From: Rheinheimera sp. D18
GTDB lineage: Bacteria; Pseudomonadota; Gammaproteobacteria; Enterobacterales; Alteromonadaceae
Assembly: GCF_004345025.1 (NCBI RefSeq)
Contig: NZ_CP037745.1
Coordinates: 62,001-126,000, forward strand
DNA: 64,000 bases
Direction of reading: 5' to 3'
Shown here piece by piece: positions 26,045 through 34,468 of the stretch; the stretch's first letter is position 1, and each line of letters begins with the position of its first letter. The notes under the pieces were generated by a model. The model made no database searches. It saw only the letters and a program-made list of their open reading frames with translations, and was not told the origin of the DNA. The translations under genes were made by a program, and so were the position numbers.

Positions 26045-26335
26045 ATGACGTGTCGGCTAGCTAGGCGCGCAATAGTGCAGTTAGTAGTCGTGTTGCTATG
26101 TTGCATAAGCTTTACAACTATTGCGGCAGAAGTAGAGCCAGTTGCTAAGCCGATATCAATCGTAAACATGCCGCAAGATCAAGCGATAGCGGCTCGTTTA
26201 TTAGCCATTACCAAAGCTATTGCTGGCCTAGAGCAAGTTGAAGTAAAAGTAGAAGCTGGTGTGCTAAGTCTTAGTGGTGAAGTTGCCAATGCACAACTAA
26301 GCCGAGATGTTGAAAAAATAGCCAATAGCCAATAG
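26045..26335 (+). CDS. Signal peptide and partial BON domain: N-terminal part of a frameshifted MscS-type channel gene
   Basis: From ATG 26045 (AAGGAG 5 nt upstream) the 96-residue product has a signal/hydrophobic segment ending IAAEVEP. The first two thirds of a BON domain follow (AARLLAITKAIAGLEQVEVKVEAGVLSLSGEV), then a stop at 26333-26335. The frame stops inside a 7-bp tandem repeat. In the next frame the sequence reads IANRLEGVVYVQNNL, the expected end of a BON domain, and runs straight into the channel. Removing one 7-bp unit fuses both parts into a 448-residue protein. So this is very likely the 5' half of one gene, either broken or switchable. Confidence 0.75.
   Translation: MTCRLARRAIVQLVVVLLCCISFTTIAAEVEPVAKPISIVNMPQDQAIAARLLAITKAIAGLEQVEVKVEAGVLSLSGEVANAQLSRDVEKIANSQ
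26318..26335 (+). repeat. 7-bp tandem repeat (ATAGCCA x 2 plus ATAG) causing a frameshift
   Basis: ATAGCCA occurs at 26318-26324 and 26325-26331, and ATAG follows at 26332-26335. A change of one unit shifts the reading frame of the BON-MscS gene, and the TAG stop that ends the 5' part lies within the repeat. Confidence 0.9.
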
Positions 26336-26354
26336 GCTAGAGGGCGTTGTATAT

Positions 26355-27398
26355 GTGCAAAATAATTTGCAAGAACAATTAGCCGTTCGCTCTCGGCTTA
26401 CCCCTGCTAGTGAAAAGCTTCAAGAGATACTAAATAAAGCGCTGCAAATGTTGCCGCTATTCTTATTGGCGTTAATCGTTGTTGTTGCTTTTGCCCAACT
26501 TGGCGCTTGGCTAACAAGACGCAGTGCTTGGTTGCGGCGGCTTGGGTTTAGTGAGTTAGCGTCAAACTTAGGCATGCGCTTTGTTCGCTTAGTCATTACG
26601 GGTATTGGCGTGTTAATTGCGTTAGAGCTGCTAGACGCGACTGCATTAGTTAGTGCCGCCTTGGGTATTGCCGGGGTAATTGGTATCGCCCTTGGCTTTG
26701 CGTTTCGCAATATTGTCGAAAACTATTTAGCTGGAGTATTATTAAGAACTCGAAACCCATTTGCCGTGGGAGACCAAATTCAGGTTGGCGATTTCATCGG
26801 TAGTGTGGTTCGACTTACGTCACGTGACACAGTATTAATGACGTTTGACGGTAACCATTTACGCATTCCCAATAGCGACATTATCACTTCAGCACTGACT
26901 AACTTTTCACGCAACCCATTACGTCGTTTTGGCTTTAATGTCGGTGTTTCGGTGGAGCTAGATTTAATTAAAGTACGCCAGCTAGGCATTGCGACACTTA
27001 CCAAGATGACGGGTATTTTAACTGATCCGGCGCCGCGCTGTTTAGTGGCAGAGTTAGGCGATAGTGCGGTGTCACTACAGTTTTTTGCTTGGATAAATCA
27101 GACTGATACCTACTTTTTAAAAGCCCGAAGTGAAGCTATTCGTTTAGTAAAATCAGCATTTGATGACGCAGGCATTGAAATGCCTGAGCCTATTTATCGT
27201 ATTCATATAGCTGAAAATTTGAGCGCTAATACACAACCCAAACCTATTGCTAACCCTGCTATGAGTGCAGCGATGGCTGACGTTACCAATCATGCCGAGG
27301 TTGATGTTAGCACCGACGAAACTATTCCTGAACAATTAGCCGCAGATTTAGAAAGCTCGAATGAAGAAAATTTATTAACTAAAAAGCCTAAACAGTAA
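26355..27398 (+). CDS. MscS-family mechanosensitive channel, C-terminal part of the split gene
   Basis: 347 residues from GTG 26355. Hydrophobic helices lie at about 31-51, 76-98 and 102-125. The third is the pore helix (ALGIAGVIGIALGFAFRNIVENYLAG) with the Gly/Ala packing of MscS. The beta domain (NPFAVGDQIQVGDFIGSV, TFDGNHLRIPNSDI, NFSRNP) and the C-terminal cage follow. An extra tail of about 50 residues is acidic. The frame is open upstream of GTG to 26319 and encodes a BON end (see the 5' part). If translation restarts at the GTG, a channel without its BON domain and signal peptide could still be made. It would gate in response to membrane tension. Confidence 0.85.
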   Translation: MQNNLQEQLAVRSRLTPASEKLQEILNKALQMLPLFLLALIVVVAFAQLGAWLTRRSAWLRRLGFSELASNLGMRFVRLVITGIGVLIALELLDATALVSAALGIAGVIGIALGFAFRNIVENYLAGVLLRTRNPFAVGDQIQVGDFIGSVVRLTSRDTVLMTFDGNHLRIPNSDIITSALTNFSRNPLRRFGFNVGVSVELDLIKVRQLGIATLTKMTGILTDPAPRCLVAELGDSAVSLQFFAWINQTDTYFLKARSEAIRLVKSAFDDAGIEMPEPIYRIHIAENLSANTQPKPIANPAMSAAMADVTNHAEVDVSTDETIPEQLAADLESSNEENLLTKKPKQ

Positions 27399-27415
27399 TA
27401 ATCAATTTAGGCTTT
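27383..27415 (-). terminator. Bidirectional terminator between the channel gene and msrAB
   Basis: A 10-bp perfect stem (AAAGCCTAAA/TTTAGGCTTT) has a 13-nt loop. On the minus strand it is followed by T-rich sequence and lies 24 nt past the Msr fusion stop. On the plus strand it overlaps the last codons of the channel gene. Confidence 0.65.
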
Positions 27416-27438
27416 ATGCTGACTATAAGATTGCTTTA

Positions 27439-28710
27439 CTAACGTGGCACAAAATCTAGTACCGTGGCGTTAATGCAATAGCGTGGCTGGCCATTGGGGC
27501 CATCATTAAATACGTGTCCTAAATGGATACCCGATACCGCTGCGCGAATTTCGGTGCGGCGCATACCATAACGGTTATCCGGCTTTTCTATAACCGCATC
27601 TGTAACCGGTTTAGTAAAAGACAACCAGCCAGTGCCTGAATCAAAGCGGTCGCGGGTATCAAATAAAGCTGCGCCGCTTAACTTATCAATAAATACACCG
27701 TCGGGAGTATTTTTGAAAATTTCATATTGCTGACAAAATTGGCCGTCAGTGCCTTCGTCAAAGGCAATGTTAAACGCTTCACTATCGCCCAATTTAAACT
27801 TGCCTAGCAGTAAATAAAAATCGCTGGGGCTTAAATAGCCTTGGCGGTCATATACCTCTTTACCATTTTGCAGCAAAATAATGGTCGGTGTAGCCCAAGT
27901 TGGCGAAGTAATATTTAAGCCTGTAAGCTGAGTAGCAAAGCGAAAACTAAGCGGAATGTCGCCACTGTATTTGCTGGCAACATCGGCCTTAAACTTTTCG
28001 CAGTATGGGCAATAATTTTCAGAATCTATAACTAAAATATGTTTGCCAATAAGCAAGCTGCTGTTGTCTGTGGGTGCGGCTTTTTCAGTTGTAGCACTAG
28101 CAAAACGTACGCCAGTGGCATGGTCTGGGCAATAGCCATTAGGGTTATTTGCCAGATAATTCTGATGATACGCCTCTGCCGGAAAAAACTGCTTTAGCGG
28201 CTTAATTTGCGTGGTAATTTTACCAAACTTAGCTTGGTTCAATAATTGCTGATACGCCAACATTACCTGCTGCGCGGTATCAAACTGGGCACTGCTATTG
28301 GTTAAGATAGTAGAGCGATACTGTGTACCAATATCGTTACCTTGCCGGTTTAACTGCGTTGGGTCATGCATTTCAAAGTAGTGCTGTAGCAGCCGCTCTA
28401 GGCTAATTTCAGCTGGGTTAAAGCTTATTTGTATTACTTCGGCATGATTCTTCGGGTTATTTTTATTACGTTGCTCAGTAATGGCTTTATAGGTTGGCTT
28501 TACACCGTCGCCATCAGCATAGCCCGCAATAGCATCAATTACGCCGGGAATGGCCTCAAAGCGCTTTTCTACGCCCCAAAAACAACCGGCACCTACAACT
28601 ATGGTTTCTAGGTGATTGGTTGCCGGCATGGGTTCTGGGTTGGCTTGTGCGGCGGTATTTAGCATTAACGCACTGCAACAGAGTGTTTTAAGTAGTCTCG
28701 ATATTGTCAT
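27439..28710 (-). CDS. msrAB: Exported MsrA / thioredoxin-like / MsrB fusion
   Basis: Read from ATG 28710 the protein has 423 residues. (ATG 28725 is also possible, but MTISRLLKTL fits a signal peptide better.) The signal peptide ends AQA near 23. An MsrA domain at about 36-195 has the catalytic GCFWG, Cys43. A thioredoxin-like domain at about 218-310 has CPYC at 234-237 and a cis-Pro-type ATPT near 274. An MsrB domain at about 318-423 has the catalytic Cys412 in RYCIN. The fusion would repair both Met-sulfoxide isomers in the periplasm. Neisserial PilB has the order Trx-MsrA-MsrB; here the thioredoxin-like module is in the middle. Confidence 0.88.
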   Translation of the reverse strand: MTISRLLKTLCCSALMLNTAAQANPEPMPATNHLETIVVGAGCFWGVEKRFEAIPGVIDAIAGYADGDGVKPTYKAITEQRNKNNPKNHAEVIQISFNPAEISLERLLQHYFEMHDPTQLNRQGNDIGTQYRSTILTNSSAQFDTAQQVMLAYQQLLNQAKFGKITTQIKPLKQFFPAEAYHQNYLANNPNGYCPDHATGVRFASATTEKAAPTDNSSLLIGKHILVIDSENYCPYCEKFKADVASKYSGDIPLSFRFATQLTGLNITSPTWATPTIILLQNGKEVYDRQGYLSPSDFYLLLGKFKLGDSEAFNIAFDEGTDGQFCQQYEIFKNTPDGVFIDKLSGAALFDTRDRFDSGTGWLSFTKPVTDAVIEKPDNRYGMRRTEIRAAVSGIHLGHVFNDGPNGQPRYCINATVLDFVPR

Positions 28711-28816
28711 ATCCGCGTTACCCATCTACTTGATTATTAATGTAGCTAGTAGACAGGTAAAACACGGTTTAGCTTTCAATATCGCTCAAAAATAAGCAAT
28801 CAGCCGTAAAGCATAG

Positions 28817-29911
28817 TTATTTACCGTTAAACAATAGGTGTAATAACCTATTTGGTGCGATTAAATATTTATGTATAGCGACCGTCAGCAGTAATGTTGT
28901 TATGACGATCAGGCTAAAGCCGACAACGGGGCTGAGGTTATAATTAATTAGCCATAAGCCAAGCGCGACAACAATGAGATGATGGAATAAATAGACGCTG
29001 TACGATGCCTCTGATAAAAACCGCCAGTACGGATTACCGCGAGTAACTAAATAATTAAACACACTAAAGCACAAGGCGACACTTAACCAACGGATCAGTG
29101 AACTACAGTACATGGTTGCAGCTTGCCATGCTCCGCCAGCACCTTGATTCAGTAAATAATGCAGCGCCACCAACAATGCCATAGCCGCAATGCCATAAAC
29201 CAGTTTTATCGTGCTAAATTGCGCTAACCATTTTGGGCTCGAGTACAGGGTTAAACCAAATAGAAAGAAGGGTAAGTAAGACAGTAACTCGTACAAGTCG
29301 GTCATACCGTACCAGCTGTCGTACATAGGTATACCAAGAATTTTAAGCAACACCAAACCACCAGAATATAATGAAATGATGGCAATAAATATTGGTAAGG
29401 GTAGTGTATTTACCACCAAGCTATTTAACCGCTGACATAATTTACGCACTAAAGGCAGGCTGTAACCAACGCAAAGCAGTATGATAAACAGAAATAGATC
29501 AATTAAAAACCAAAGGTGTTGCACCCAGCCGCCCTGTAATAAATAACGTGGTACGCTTGTTGATATCCAACCAAAATATTGCAGTAAATAAGCCTGAAAC
29601 ACATTTAGGCTTATTGCGCTAACAAAAAGCGGTAATAAAATACGTTTAGTGCGAGAGCTGAGAAATACGGCATTACCGTAGCGGAGAATAAACATCGCGC
29701 AAAAAAAACCAGATACGACCAAGAATGCGGGCATGCGAAAGGTCGATATGATGATAATCATGTAGGTGAATAGTGACGAGCTTTCTGGTGCATGTAGCAA
29801 CCAAGATTGTTGCGGGTTGTACAGTTGGCCAGCATGTAACACTATACCTAGCATCATTAATACTGCGCGCATAACATCCAGGTAATCGATCCGACCGGTA
29901 TTTTGTTGCAT
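28817..29911 (-). CDS. Membrane acyltransferase, family 3 / OpgC-like
   Basis: Read from ATG 29911 (CAGGGAG upstream) the protein has 364 residues; a TTG ten codons earlier is weaker. It has about ten hydrophobic segments. RIDYLDVMRAVLMMLGIVLHAG at the N-terminus and HLWFLIDLFLFI near residue 140 are the conserved blocks of acyltransferase family 3, including OpgC. The conserved His lies in VLHAG. Such enzymes O-acylate glycans or succinylate osmoregulated periplasmic glucans. No opgGH is nearby, so the acceptor is unknown. It is separated from the upstream sialidase-fold gene by 188 nt. Confidence 0.8.
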   Translation of the reverse strand: MQQNTGRIDYLDVMRAVLMMLGIVLHAGQLYNPQQSWLLHAPESSSLFTYMIIIISTFRMPAFLVVSGFFCAMFILRYGNAVFLSSRTKRILLPLFVSAISLNVFQAYLLQYFGWISTSVPRYLLQGGWVQHLWFLIDLFLFIILLCVGYSLPLVRKLCQRLNSLVVNTLPLPIFIAIISLYSGGLVLLKILGIPMYDSWYGMTDLYELLSYLPFFLFGLTLYSSPKWLAQFSTIKLVYGIAAMALLVALHYLLNQGAGGAWQAATMYCSSLIRWLSVALCFSVFNYLVTRGNPYWRFLSEASYSVYLFHHLIVVALGLWLINYNLSPVVGFSLIVITTLLLTVAIHKYLIAPNRLLHLLFNGK

Positions 29912-30099
29912 GGTATTGTTACTCCCTGTAACAATCTGCAATGACTAACAGTAATTAAGCCACAAGCAAATAATAATAGTAAAAAACAGCGGCAGTATAA
30001 ACGCTCTGCTGGCTTAAGTGAACTTAGCGTTAGAAAATAGCCAGAACTGTAACTTCAGTTAACAATTTGTGGCAAGTAATTTTAACGCTATATTGCCGT

Positions 30100-31008
30100 T
30101 TATGCCGAGTTAGTTTTAACGATGGCAAAATAAATTGCTGTTTGGTCTTCATGCGATGAGTAATAACTAACGTAAAGCGTATCACCTTGCAGCACCATGC
30201 CGGCGTAGCTGCAATCGCCACTAGAGGGCAGCGTAAGGGCTTCAGTTAGGCTACCATTTACGGCATCAAGCCAACATAAGCTAGTACGCACTTGTTCATC
30301 ATATAAGCGCACACAGGCCAGCAACTTACCATTAGGTAACTGCAACCATTGCGGCCCACCAATACGACAGCCAATATCCTGCCATTGCCATTGTGTATAT
30401 GGCGGTACGCTTTTACCAAATAAACCATTGTCTGGGTCGCGTCTAAGCAAGCAAAGTGCTGTGCCATCGTGCGCAAATAATAAGCCGCTTTCGTTAGCGT
30501 AACTGCCTTGATAAACATCCGTTATCGGTTGAAATTGTTTAGCGTCGTCGCTTTGGTATAAGCGAACAAAACGCGGCTGGCCAATACCGTAACCCAAGGC
30601 ATATAGCTTTTGCTGTTGCCATGTCATGCGCCACAGCCAGACGTTTTTTTCACCAACTGGCTCAGGTGCCGACCAATGAATACCGTCGTTTGACCGCCAA
30701 ATGTAAGACTGATGGCTATAACTGCTGCGATCGTGCAACGCCCCAGCGCCAAGCAGTAACAATGCGCCATTAGGGGCAATACTAAACTTTGCGTCTCGTA
30801 AATCGGCATCAGTGGCGGTTATTAGCGCTTGGCTATGCCAAGTAATGCCGCTGTCAGCTGAGCGTAAAATACGAAAAGCGCCGTCGGCAGACACATGGTG
30901 GCTACCTTCACGAAATACACACCATAATGCGTTATTAAAATAAACGAGATCGGTAAACGCATTATGCGGCGCTTGTTGCCAAATACGACGAGCTGCAATG
31001 AGTTGCAT
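30100..31008 (-). CDS. Cytosolic sialidase-fold (BNR-repeat) protein
   Basis: A 302-residue protein without a signal peptide. Repeated blade-like segments contain S-x-D-x-G-x-x-W (SADSGITWH, SNDGIHWS), the Asp-box signature of sialidase/neuraminidase propellers. A FREGSHH and LRDAKFSIAP pattern resembles exo-alpha-sialidase-like proteins. The Arg triad of true sialidases cannot be assigned with confidence. AAAGGAG lies 10 nt before the ATG. It starts 26 nt after the ABC permease stop on the same strand, so it may belong to that operon. The substrate is unknown. Confidence 0.65.
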   Translation of the reverse strand: MQLIAARRIWQQAPHNAFTDLVYFNNALWCVFREGSHHVSADGAFRILRSADSGITWHSQALITATDADLRDAKFSIAPNGALLLLGAGALHDRSSYSHQSYIWRSNDGIHWSAPEPVGEKNVWLWRMTWQQQKLYALGYGIGQPRFVRLYQSDDAKQFQPITDVYQGSYANESGLLFAHDGTALCLLRRDPDNGLFGKSVPPYTQWQWQDIGCRIGGPQWLQLPNGKLLACVRLYDEQVRTSLCWLDAVNGSLTEALTLPSSGDCSYAGMVLQGDTLYVSYYSSHEDQTAIYFAIVKTNSA

Positions 31009-31034
31009 TATAATGTGCTCCTTTCTCGGTTAAG

Positions 31035-32270
31035 TTACTCGCTTTGCAAGGCGGTAATCGGGTCGAGCTGCGACGCTTTAATGGCCGGATAAACACCAAA
31101 AGCAATGCCTATAAGAGCGCAGATACTAAAAGACAAGCCTATTGCCAGTAACGACCAGCTTACTGCCCAATCGGAATAAAAAGCGATAAGCTCAGATAAT
31201 AAAATACCAAATACAATACCGAGTAAACCACCAAGAATAGCAATAGCAAAGCTTTCGGCAACAAATTGCAGTTTAATATCGCGTTGTGTTGCGCCAATAG
31301 CACGTAATAAACCGATTTCTTTAGTGCGCTCTAACACGGTAGCTAACATGATATTCATAATGCCTATGCCACCCACGAGCAAGGAAATGCCCGCGACACA
31401 AGACATAACAATATTGAAAATTTGTTGAGTTTGTTTTTGCTGAGCCAACAGTGCTGCCGGCACTATAATAGTGTAGTCATCAATATCGTTGTGTCGTTGT
31501 TTTAGCAGTGCATCTAACGCCTTAGCCGTAAGCGCATTATTGGCTTGCTCGGCCAGTTGCAAACGAAATGAGGTTAGCTCGGCACTCATAGGTAGCTGTT
31601 TAAAGCGCGTTTGTGCACTAAGTAGGGGCATAAATAATTGGTTTTGCTCTCCACCTAATTTAATACCCTGAAAATCATCGCTACCGGCATAAGGCTCGGC
31701 TAATACGCCTACCACTTGCAGCCAAACATGGTTTACTTTCACGGTTTTACCAAGTGCATCGCCATTGGGAAATAAACTTTTTGCTACTCTAGCACCTAGA
31801 ATGGCTACTTGAGCTGCATAGCGATTTTCTTGTTCAGTAAAATTACGCCCAGCAACAAAGTTTAACTTACTTAACTGCATATAACTGGGTGAAACGCCTA
31901 TAGCAACACCATCACTTTTGCCTTGATGGCTATAAATGCTGTGGGTATCGAGTTTTAGCTCAGCACTATAAGCGGTGACATCGCGCAGTGTAGCCACCGC
32001 AATATCAATATCGCTTTGGTTAAGCCCTAGTGAATGTTTACGTTGCTCTTGTAAGGCTTTTTCATCAAAAAGTCGGCCTTCAACAATAAGATTGCGCAAG
32101 CCCATCGTTTCAATGGTTTTTAAAGCCTCACGCTCTGCACCTTCGCCAATATTTAGCATCGCAATAACGGCACCCACGCCAAATATCATTCCTAACAGAG
32201 TAAGAAAGGTGCGCAGTTTATGTTGCGCCAGCTCGGCAAGAGTGTCGGTTATTAAGGGGTTTAATTTCAT
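31035..32270 (-). CDS. MacB-like ABC transporter permease (FtsX superfamily)
   Basis: A 411-residue protein with one N-terminal transmembrane helix (FLTLLGMIFGVGAVIAML), a periplasmic MacB_PCD domain of about 220 residues, and three C-terminal helices (SCVAGISLLVGGIGIMNIML..., LLGIVFGILL, IGLSFSICALIGIAFG). Within the FtsX domain, ERTKEIGLLRAIGATQRDI is diagnostic. Unlike MacB it carries no ATPase domain; that subunit is encoded at 35406-36080. It ends an operon with three adaptor genes. Type VII ABC proteins of this kind use mechanotransmission to drive efflux or lipoprotein and toxin transport through an adaptor and an outer-membrane factor. No TolC homologue is in the window. Confidence 0.88.
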   Translation of the reverse strand: MKLNPLITDTLAELAQHKLRTFLTLLGMIFGVGAVIAMLNIGEGAEREALKTIETMGLRNLIVEGRLFDEKALQEQRKHSLGLNQSDIDIAVATLRDVTAYSAELKLDTHSIYSHQGKSDGVAIGVSPSYMQLSKLNFVAGRNFTEQENRYAAQVAILGARVAKSLFPNGDALGKTVKVNHVWLQVVGVLAEPYAGSDDFQGIKLGGEQNQLFMPLLSAQTRFKQLPMSAELTSFRLQLAEQANNALTAKALDALLKQRHNDIDDYTIIVPAALLAQQKQTQQIFNIVMSCVAGISLLVGGIGIMNIMLATVLERTKEIGLLRAIGATQRDIKLQFVAESFAIAILGGLLGIVFGILLSELIAFYSDWAVSWSLLAIGLSFSICALIGIAFGVYPAIKASQLDPITALQSE

Positions 32271-32274
32271 TCTG

Positions 32275-33462
32275 TTATTGTTCCGGATTAATCAGAGCGA
32301 TACGATCACCAGCTTTTAAACCTTCACTAATTTGTGCGTGGCTTAGGCTTTTTTTACCAATGGTAATGGGCTGCTTAACAAAAGAGGTGCCGTTTAGTTT
32401 ATAAGCATAAAGTTGCTTTTGTTCACTGAAAATGGCTTGTAGCGGGATCATAAATATATCGTCGATTTTATCGACTAAAATATGAGCCCGTATTTTGTTG
32501 CCAGGCATAAAACGCCGGTCTTGTTGTGTTGGCGCTACTATCACTTCAATATATTTTCGCGGGTCGCGTCGATCACGTGATTGAGCTACGGCAGCTACCG
32601 AAACAATCTCGCCGGTTAACATGTCGTCAGGCCAAGCCGTTAAAGCAAAGTTAACCTGTTGCCCTGCAGCAAAACCTATAGCTTCTTGTTCGATAACCTG
32701 CAATTTAACGTGTTGTAAGCTTAAGTCAGGGATGCTACCAATACGTGAACCCGGAAATACCATGCCGCCTACCTCTGGTTTTTCACCGCGCCAATTAGTT
32801 TCGAATAATAAAATGCCTTTGTGCGGCGAGCGAATTTCGAGTTCAGCCAAACCGGTTTCTGCTTGTTGTAGTAAACTTTGCTGTTGGCCAAGTTGTAATT
32901 GCAATAGCTCTAACTCGCCGCTGCTACGCTGAGTAAAGCTTTGCTCTTGCCAACCTAAATAGTCGCGCTTGTCGCCAAGATATTCTTTGTTTTGCATTGA
33001 ATCGAGAATTTCTAACTTAGAGCGGATCTGTACATCATCAACACTAAAGCGATCAGCAAAAGAAAACTCGTATCCAATCAAGGTTTGGTCTAAACCTATC
33101 GCTTTTTGCTCATTTTGTTGTTCGGCGCGCTTCTGTTGTTCGTCAGCAACTACAGTACCTAAGCCGGTATTAGCTTTAATTTTTGCTTTAAGTAACTGCG
33201 ATGAATCAAAAGTAACCACCACATCACCTGCCTGTACTTCAGCATACTCTTTTGCTAAAGCCGCAATAAAGCGTGGCCCTTGTACCGATTTAGGTGCGCT
33301 AATACTTACCGAATTAACCGCAAATAATTCACCTTCGGCATTGACTGAGTGAACTAAGGTTTCTTTTTCGACAGCATATACGGGCACCTGTAGTGTAACC
33401 TCGCTGCAACCAGTAATTAAAGTTAGCAATAGCGCGCCGTATCCATAATATTTATAGCGCAT
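32275..33462 (-). CDS. HlyD/MacA-type periplasmic adaptor lipoprotein (adaptor 3)
   Basis: A 395-residue protein with a lipoprotein signal (LLTLITGC, Cys near 19). A split lipoyl-like region follows (VNAEGELFAVNSVSISAP; AEVQAGDVVVTFDSS). A helical hairpin of about 100 residues is followed by the second lipoyl half (GLAELEIRSPHKGILLFE), a beta-barrel and a C-terminal membrane-proximal domain (GNKIRAHILVDKIDD, SFVKQPITIGKKS). It is the longest and most complete of the three adaptors. It lies 4 nt upstream of the permease start and overlaps adaptor 2 by 11 nt. It probably links the permease to the outer membrane. Confidence 0.82.
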   Translation of the reverse strand: MRYKYYGYGALLLTLITGCSEVTLQVPVYAVEKETLVHSVNAEGELFAVNSVSISAPKSVQGPRFIAALAKEYAEVQAGDVVVTFDSSQLLKAKIKANTGLGTVVADEQQKRAEQQNEQKAIGLDQTLIGYEFSFADRFSVDDVQIRSKLEILDSMQNKEYLGDKRDYLGWQEQSFTQRSSGELELLQLQLGQQQSLLQQAETGLAELEIRSPHKGILLFETNWRGEKPEVGGMVFPGSRIGSIPDLSLQHVKLQVIEQEAIGFAAGQQVNFALTAWPDDMLTGEIVSVAAVAQSRDRRDPRKYIEVIVAPTQQDRRFMPGNKIRAHILVDKIDDIFMIPLQAIFSEQKQLYAYKLNGTSFVKQPITIGKKSLSHAQISEGLKAGDRIALINPEQ

Positions 33463-34468
33463 GTACGCCTCCTACGCTGCTCGTTAGGCTAATGTTTAAC
33501 CTAGCCGTCATGCCGGGCCGCATAATTTCGGTATCTAGTGCATCTAGTTTTACCGTGGCATCTACCACTCGGCGCAGGTTATCGCGCGATTTATCCCGCA
33601 CCGCACTACCTAAGCTTTGTAATATTCCGCTAAAGCGTCGTTCAGGGTATGCATCTAAAGTAATTTCTACCGCTAACCCGGTAACTAACTGTTTTAGGTC
33701 TATTTCATCTATTTCGGCTTTAATATATAAACTGTCAAGTTGGCTGATTTCAGCAACCGGTTGGCCAAACTGCACCATATCGCCACTAGAAAACTTTTCG
33801 CCTTCAAAGTTTTGGCTATATACCATTACGCCAGAGAAGGGCGTTTTTACCTGCATTTGGCTAATGCTGCGTTTTAAGTCGCTTACCTCGGCTTGTAAGC
33901 GAGTAACTTTTGCTAGTAGCATTTGCTTTTCGGCTTGGCGCTGTTGTTGGTGGCTAGCCAAACGAGCTTCGGCTAATTGCTTTTGATTGTCTGCAATAGT
34001 GAAATCAATTTGTGCTTTACGGCGATCATTTGCTGAACGAGACTGATCGACAATTTGGGCTTTGCGCTGGTCTCGGTCGTATTCCATTTTACGTTCGGCC
34101 AAGCTTAGTTTTAACTCTTCATAGCGTTGCTCGTCACTGCGCAAGCGGTTAGCTAATTCTTGCTCAGCACTTTTTAACTCAATGCTTTTGTTTTTTAAGT
34201 CATCTACCAAGCGTTGGGCATCAAACGCCACCACAACATCTTGCTCTTGTAATAAGCTGCTTTCTGGGGCAAGTTGCTTAATATTGTATTGCCATAAGCT
34301 TTTTACGCTAGGTGGCGAGGCCTTAAACGAATTAGCCGCAGTAAGCTCGCCTGTGGCCTTAACAAAAACCGCAGTTGGCGTAATTTTATCCGCTATATCG
34401 TCTGGCTGGCAGGCAGTAATACTTAGTAAAGTAAGGCTAACCAAGATACGAAATACATAATTAGGCAT
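33452..34468 (-). CDS. HlyD-type periplasmic adaptor lipoprotein (adaptor 2)
   Basis: A 338-residue protein with a lipoprotein signal (LTLLSITAC, Cys near 20). Lipoyl-like halves are AAPESSLLQEQDVVVAFDAQ and QVKTPFSGVMVYSQNFEGE. A long coiled-coil hairpin (about 95-205) lies between them, and a beta-barrel end (GMTARLNISL) follows. It lacks the C-terminal membrane-proximal domain that adaptor 3 has. It overlaps adaptor 3 by 11 nt, and its start codon shares one nucleotide with the stop of adaptor 1, so the genes are translationally coupled. The sequence is clearly different from adaptors 1 and 3, so this is not a recent duplication. Confidence 0.8.
   Translation of the reverse strand: MPNYVFRILVSLTLLSITACQPDDIADKITPTAVFVKATGELTAANSFKASPPSVKSLWQYNIKQLAPESSLLQEQDVVVAFDAQRLVDDLKNKSIELKSAEQELANRLRSDEQRYEELKLSLAERKMEYDRDQRKAQIVDQSRSANDRRKAQIDFTIADNQKQLAEARLASHQQQRQAEKQMLLAKVTRLQAEVSDLKRSISQMQVKTPFSGVMVYSQNFEGEKFSSGDMVQFGQPVAEISQLDSLYIKAEIDEIDLKQLVTGLAVEITLDAYPERRFSGILQSLGSAVRDKSRDNLRRVVDATVKLDALDTEIMRPGMTARLNISLTSSVGGVHAL

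Noticed and set aside
26318-26335. Sequencing error as the cause of the BON-MscS frameshift
   Set aside because: A 7-bp unit gain is not a typical base-calling error, so a real allele is more likely, but reads would be needed to exclude an assembly artefact.
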